Made by a program: the position numbers and the translations under genes. Below, piece after piece: positions 14,796 to 17,463 of a stretch of DNA of 17,463 nucleotides. Each line of letters begins with the position of its first letter. Position 1 is the first letter of the stretch. Under the pieces are notes generated by a model, which was not told where the DNA came from, ran no database searches, and worked only from the letters and a program-made list of their open reading frames with translations. This stretch comes from Firm-13 sp964579245 (GTDB lineage: Bacteria > Bacillota > Clostridia > Saccharofermentanales > Saccharofermentanaceae). The stretch is from assembly GCA_964579245.1 (NCBI GenBank), contig CAZOFY010000047.1:1-17463 (forward strand), in the 5' to 3' direction.

Positions 14796-14826
14796 CCGGC
14801 GGACCCCTCCCCGCCGGCTTTCCTTT
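14796..14826 (+). terminator. Terminator after the peroxidase gene
   Basis: CCGGCGG (14796-14802) and CCGCCGG (14811-14817) form a 7-bp GC stem with an 8-base loop, followed by CTTTCCTTTCT. The T-tract is interrupted, so some read-through into ohrR is possible. Confidence 0.7.
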
Positions 14827-14830
14827 CTCC

Positions 14831-14859
14831 TTGATGTTTTCCTCTGAAAGCGGTAAAGT
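14831..14859 (+). promoter_or_regulatory. Candidate promoter of ohrR
   Basis: TTGATG (14831-14836) and TAAAGT (14854-14859) are separated by 17 bp, after the peroxidase terminator. No OhrR-type palindrome is seen here, so self-repression would depend on the upstream operator, if it occurs. Confidence 0.35.
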
Positions 14860-14892
14860 TTCTATAAAGAATTTGAAAAGGTGATAAGTGAG

Positions 14893-15360
14893 ATGAACGA
14901 CCGACCGGATCTTTTCGAACAGATGCTTGATGTAACGAGCGACGATGCGCTGCTTCTTAAGAATCAGCTTTGTTTCCCTTTGTATGCTGCTGCCAGAAAG
15001 ATCGTGCGCGTATATACGCCGATCCTGGATAAGCTAGGCTTGACTTACACTCAGTACATCACCCTGCTTGTGTTATGGGAGGAGGACGGACTTTCGGTCA
15101 AGGAGCTCGGGAATCGGCTCTTTCTGGATTCCGGCACATTGACACCACTCCTCAAGAAGTTGGAAACACAAGGGCTGTGTAATCGTATCCGGGACCAGAT
15201 CGACGAGCGCAACGTATCGATTTATCTCACCGCCAAGGGACGGGAGCTCAAGGGCCAGGCCCGTGAAGTACCAAGTCAGGTTGCCTCCTGTATAACCCTC
15301 AAGCCCAAGGATATCCTTGAACTTCAAGGGTTGTTGAACCGTATGCTTGCTGCAGACTGA
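14893..15360 (+). CDS. ohrR: OhrR-like MarR-family peroxide-sensing repressor
   Basis: 155 residues. The opening LLKNQLCFPLYAAARKIVRVYTPILDKLGLTY is the OhrR signature. C27 corresponds to the peroxide-reactive cysteine, with Y31 and Y41 nearby as in characterised OhrR. The winged helix-turn-helix covers about 55-115, with the recognition region LFLDSGTLTPLLKKLE and wing DERNVSIYLT. C133, 106 residues after C27, is where two-cysteine OhrR proteins such as that of Xanthomonas carry their resolving cysteine. Oxidation by organic hydroperoxides should release it from DNA and induce the peroxidase gene. The ATG at 14893 is preceded by AAGGTGAT; a GTG at 14881 is an alternative. The stop codon directly abuts the assembly gap. 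Confidence 0.92.
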   Translation: MNDRPDLFEQMLDVTSDDALLLKNQLCFPLYAAARKIVRVYTPILDKLGLTYTQYITLLVLWEEDGLSVKELGNRLFLDSGTLTPLLKKLETQGLCNRIRDQIDERNVSIYLTAKGRELKGQAREVPSQVASCITLKPKDILELQGLLNRMLAAD

Positions 15361-15460
15361 NNNNNNNNNNNNNNNNNNNNNNNNNNNNNNNNNNNNNNNN
15401 NNNNNNNNNNNNNNNNNNNNNNNNNNNNNNNNNNNNNNNNNNNNNNNNNNNNNNNNNNNN
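15361..15460. other. Assembly gap of 100 N
   Basis: Exactly 100 N, the conventional placeholder for a scaffold gap of unknown length. It truncates the membrane protein gene on its right and may hide its end plus further genes. Confidence 0.98.
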
Positions 15461-15771
15461 ATCGTCCGGATGCGAACCAGCTTCTCTTCCTTCTTTTTGC
15501 CGGCAAGCACCAAGGCCCATTCCTCATCGACCTCTTGGATCAGGCAATCAGCCAACATTGTATTCGTGATCATACCGCTGCCCTCCAGCTTCAGATCGGC
15601 GGATTTTCCTATACTTTTTTCCAGGATATCCTGGAGAGAAGCCTTTTCTGTATGTCCGATACCCGCGTCCTGAATCATGCGCTTCAACTCCCTGACCTGA
15701 GCGGTCAGGCTGATGCACCAGAAAAGGGAGATAATGCCAAAGATAAAACCCATATATCCTACTGATTCCAT
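15461..15771 (-). CDS. Small membrane protein, 3' end lost in gap
   Basis: The first 103 residues are visible before the gap. A single membrane helix lies at about 6-24 (GFIFGIISLFWCISLTA), then a short helical region with a SLQDIL motif. A beta-rich segment follows from about 55 (GKSADLKLEG, DCLIQEVDEEWALVLAGKKKEE). No family name is known to me. The visible C-terminal part resembles the C-terminal domain of the regulator encoded immediately upstream, sharing GK, L.L, C.I, D..W and KK. The start has AGGGGG in front and lies 13 bases after the regulator's stop, so they form an operon. A role as membrane partner of that regulator is inference. Confidence 0.7.
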
Positions 15772-15784
15772 TATTCTTTTCCCC

Positions 15785-16219
15785 CTACTTCACGATACTG
15801 ATCGATTGGATGGAAGAAACCGGGAGAATTTTCGTGATCGTCTTCTTGGACTTCATAAATTCGATGCTCATCCACGGACCGTCAAAATCGATGATTGTGC
15901 ATACCTCGTTCCCTATCTCATAATCCGTTTCGAAAAGCGCCAGTCTAACCCTCTTGCCCTTCAGGCCATATAAAAGTCGTGTCACCGCGCTTTTTGCCGG
16001 CGCGCTGGTTCTCTGCTCCTCGTGGCTGTCGTTCAGCAAATAGTCGCAACTGACTCCTAATAACTCAGCCAGCAGGACCACCTTCTCCATCTCAGGGTAG
16101 GATTGATCCGATTCCCAACGGGATATCGACTGTCTGGTAACGGACATCATATCCGCCAGCTGTTCCTGAGTCAGATTCTTCTCTTTTCTCGCATCCGCTA
16201 TTTTATTCCCGATGCTCAT
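15785..16219 (-). CDS. XRE-family regulator with Sm-like C-terminal domain
   Basis: 144 residues. Residues 5-60 are a clear Cro/CI-type helix-turn-helix (NKIADARKEKNLTQEQLADMM, VTRQSISRWESDQSYPEMEKVVLLAELLGVSCDYLL). After a linker, residues about 86-143 (KGKRVRLALFETD, CTIIDFDGPWMSIEF, KSKKTITKILPVSSIQSISI) look like a small five-strand beta barrel of Sm-like type; this fold is inferred from pattern only. The start has GGAGGT upstream. The next gene in the operon encodes a membrane protein with a similar segment. The regulator probably controls its own operon; an inverted repeat lies upstream at 16299-16328. Confidence 0.87.
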   Translation of the reverse strand: MSIGNKIADARKEKNLTQEQLADMMSVTRQSISRWESDQSYPEMEKVVLLAELLGVSCDYLLNDSHEEQRTSAPAKSAVTRLLYGLKGKRVRLALFETDYEIGNEVCTIIDFDGPWMSIEFMKSKKTITKILPVSSIQSISIVK

Positions 16220-16298
16220 ATGATTTGCACCTCCGTTCTTGATGAGGCAAGCATAAGGGATTTACCCCTTCCTGCTCTACCAAGTTCTGGTTTCTAAA

Positions 16299-16328
16299 TG
16301 TAACATTTGACTTGCATTCCCTGTTACA
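16299..16328 (-). promoter_or_regulatory. Inverted repeat upstream of the XRE gene
   Basis: TGTAACA (16299-16305) and TGTTACA (16322-16328) are perfect 7-bp inverted arms with a 16-base spacer. They lie about 80 bases upstream of the XRE start codon. This is a reasonable place for an autoregulatory operator, but no clear promoter hexamers were found. Confidence 0.4.
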
Positions 16329-16445
16329 TCAGCTTATTTCTCAATGATTAGGGCTTTTGACTCATCCTGCCAGATATATTCGCAGAAAGCCATAACCACC
16401 CGTCAAACGGTTTGTTTTCTCCAGGACTATTAGCCCTTGTTACTT

Positions 16446-16471
16446 GCCAGAGTAATTGGTTAACCTCTGGC
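16446..16471. repeat. Perfect 7-bp stem-loop
   Basis: GCCAGAG (16446-16452) pairs with CTCTGGC (16465-16471) around 12 bases. There is no T-run on either side, so terminator function is not supported. Confidence 0.5.
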
Positions 16472-16537
16472 CCACTACCCGCAAAGCGAGTGATCTTTTG
16501 CCTCTTGCCCATTACCCGCATAGCAGTTGTTTTTCGC
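16470..16537. repeat. Imperfect tandem repeat, 37-base unit
   Basis: GCCCACTACCCGCAAAGC (from 16470) recurs as GCCCATTACCCGCATAGC (from 16507), 37 bases later. Weaker similarity continues to about 16500 and 16537. Function unknown. Confidence 0.55.
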
Positions 16538-16565
16538 GCTTGCTGGCTCTCAACGGGCGTAAGTC

Positions 16566-16609
16566 AAAAACAGAAGCAAGGTCATGTACATGTATGACCT
16601 TGCCTCTGT
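16566..16609 (-). terminator. Strong terminator of the HEVVGH membrane protein gene
   Basis: On the minus strand, ACAGA and GCAAGGTCAT (16609-16594, one mismatch between) pair with ATGACCTTGC and TCTGT (16585-16570) around an 8-base loop. TTTT then follows. It lies 25 bases after the stop codon. Confidence 0.85.
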
Positions 16610-16633
16610 GAGAGGCTCACTCGATTCGTCTGA

Positions 16634-17463
16634 TTACAACGCAAATCCGTTTTGCAGAAAAAGAAGAATGACGGCGACCGTTACGGCACACGATCCCCAT
16701 GCTGTAAGGATCGCTGCCTTGAAACGAAGTGGATGCTCCGGTTGAACCGGAGGCTTTTCTCTCTCGAGGAGCATGACATCAGTCCCAAGAACAATCAGTG
16801 TGATAATCGCCGGAATCACCGACGGCCAGAGTCCAATCTCCGGTACCGGTATCAGTTGTGTCCAGTCAAATGAGAACCAGGCAGCAGCCTGGACGACCAG
16901 GAGAGTCAAGGCAACCATAATGCGCTCGGGACGGCTTGACCTCCCTCTGCTTCCCAAAAACATACAGATCCGACCAAACAGAAGGTGATTGCAGAGAACG
17001 ATCGTCGTCATGAGGGCCGCACCGGAAAGAATGATGATAAGAATTCGTAACCAGGCGTATGGATAGAGTCCGAGGATGCCCGACGCATCGCCGATTCCAC
17101 CCCGATACAGGGCGTCCCAGAAGAAGTACGGCAATCCGTCGCAGAAAAAGGTTAAGGCAAAGGTGATCAGAGCAACACTGAGCAGGAATTGCTTTTTGAG
17201 TCTGATTCCGATCAGGAGAAACACGATGCCGAGTAGATTCGTAACAAGAGCCCCGCCTGCAAGAACAATCGCCTGCCGAAGGGGACTGAGAGCGGTTAAA
17301 TCGACTCTCGCCCAACCCATGGCATCGATCAGAATTCCGAATCCTGAGAAACTTCCTCCAAGGAGCCTTGTCATCACTCCGTGTCCGACAACCTCATGAA
17401 GAGTAACGGCCGCAATGCTTCCGAGATAAACGACCGGAATAAAAAAGAGTACAAAGCAGAGCC
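16634..17463 (-). CDS. M50-like membrane protein with HEVVGH motif, 5' end cut off
   Basis: 276 residues are visible; the frame stays open to the right edge, so the start is outside. A GTG at 17377 would be an internal start and would lose the key motif. The first visible helix ends in TLHEVVGHGVMTRLLGG (motif at 17381-17398). Several hydrophobic segments follow, with a loop FFCDGLPYFFWDALYRGGIGDASGI that could hold a further acidic ligand. The overall look is of an intramembrane metallopeptidase-like protein (M50 or relatives). However, the spacing is HE-three residues-H rather than classical HExxH, so zinc binding and protease activity are uncertain. The C-terminal 60 residues contain two more membrane segments. 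A strong terminator follows directly. Confidence 0.65.
   Translation of the reverse strand, partial: LCFVLFFIPVVYLGSIAAVTLHEVVGHGVMTRLLGGSFSGFGILIDAMGWARVDLTALSPLRQAIVLAGGALVTNLLGIVFLLIGIRLKKQFLLSVALITFALTFFCDGLPYFFWDALYRGGIGDASGILGLYPYAWLRILIIILSGAALMTTIVLCNHLLFGRICMFLGSRGRSSRPERIMVALTLLVVQAAAWFSFDWTQLIPVPEIGLWPSVIPAIITLIVLGTDVMLLEREKPPVQPEHPLRFKAAILTAWGSCAVTVAVILLFLQNGFAL

Larger units (their letters stand above)
16220..16633. other. Non-coding stretch between two minus-strand genes
   Basis: No gene was recognised in these 414 bases. From right to left it holds the terminator of the downstream-lying membrane protein gene (16566-16609), an imperfect tandem repeat (16470-16537), a 7-bp stem-loop (16446-16471) and an inverted repeat (16299-16328) in the region expected to hold the XRE promoter. 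A 61-codon plus-strand frame at 16412-16597 runs into the terminator and has no ribosome binding site or family features. Confidence 0.6.

Noticed and set aside
15073..15460. Minus-strand frame continuing through the N run into ohrR
   Set aside because: The N bases carry no coding information, and the part beyond the gap is antisense to ohrR.
16412..16597. 61-codon plus-strand frame in the long non-coding stretch
   Set aside because: No ribosome binding site or family features, and it ends inside a terminator stem of the opposite strand.
1..17463. CRISPR arrays, tRNA, rRNA or insertion sequences
   Set aside because: No regularly spaced repeats, no tRNA-like or rRNA-like stretches, and no transposase-like frames were seen in the window.

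Overview
The window looks like a scaffold from a low-to-middle GC Bacillota bacterium, probably one of the Clostridia. The reasons are strong AGGAGG-type ribosome binding sites, sigma-A-like promoters, lipoboxes, a cell-wall surface protein with a sortase-like tail, a LiaF-like protein and OhrR. The taxonomy is inferred from these features, not from any search. A run of 100 N at 15361-15460 marks an assembly gap of unknown true size. I see no tRNA, rRNA, CRISPR array or insertion sequence.

Layout. Positions 1-356 hold no gene I can name, but contain two strong inverted repeats and a minus-strand frame that stays open to the left edge. Positions 357-1536 (minus) carry an overlapping pair: a LytTR DNA-binding regulator and a LiaF-like membrane protein. 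Direct repeats 21 bp apart in front of the pair are a plausible operator. A YhhN/TMEM86-type membrane protein (1741-2412) reads the other way.

Positions 2431-8087 (plus) form one signalling operon behind a good promoter. It encodes a family 1 solute-binding lipoprotein without a permease, an HD-GYP response regulator (predicted c-di-GMP phosphodiesterase), and a 1036-residue BvgS-like hybrid kinase. The kinase has a Venus-flytrap sensor, HisKA, HATPase, two receiver domains and an HPt domain. The simplest reading is extracellular ligand sensing relayed to c-di-GMP turnover.

Positions 8112-12746 (minus) hold a DUF4126 membrane protein and a 1260-residue surface protein. The surface protein has two N-terminal domain copies joined by Gly-Pro linkers, an InlB-type repeat between two copies of another domain, and a degenerate sorting signal. 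Its 3' untranslated region is highly structured and ends in a terminator. Two GNAT acetyltransferases follow (12939-13415 and 13541-14098, both minus).

Positions 14164-15360 (plus) form an organic-peroxide module: a thioredoxin-type glutathione peroxidase whose promoter contains a perfect OhrR-type operator, followed by an ohrR-like gene with its reactive cysteine. Beyond the gap, an XRE regulator (15785-16219) and a membrane protein cut by the gap (15461-15771) form a minus-strand pair whose C-terminal parts resemble each other. After a 414-base non-coding stretch with repeats, a membrane protein with an HEVVGH motif runs off the right edge (16634-17463, minus).
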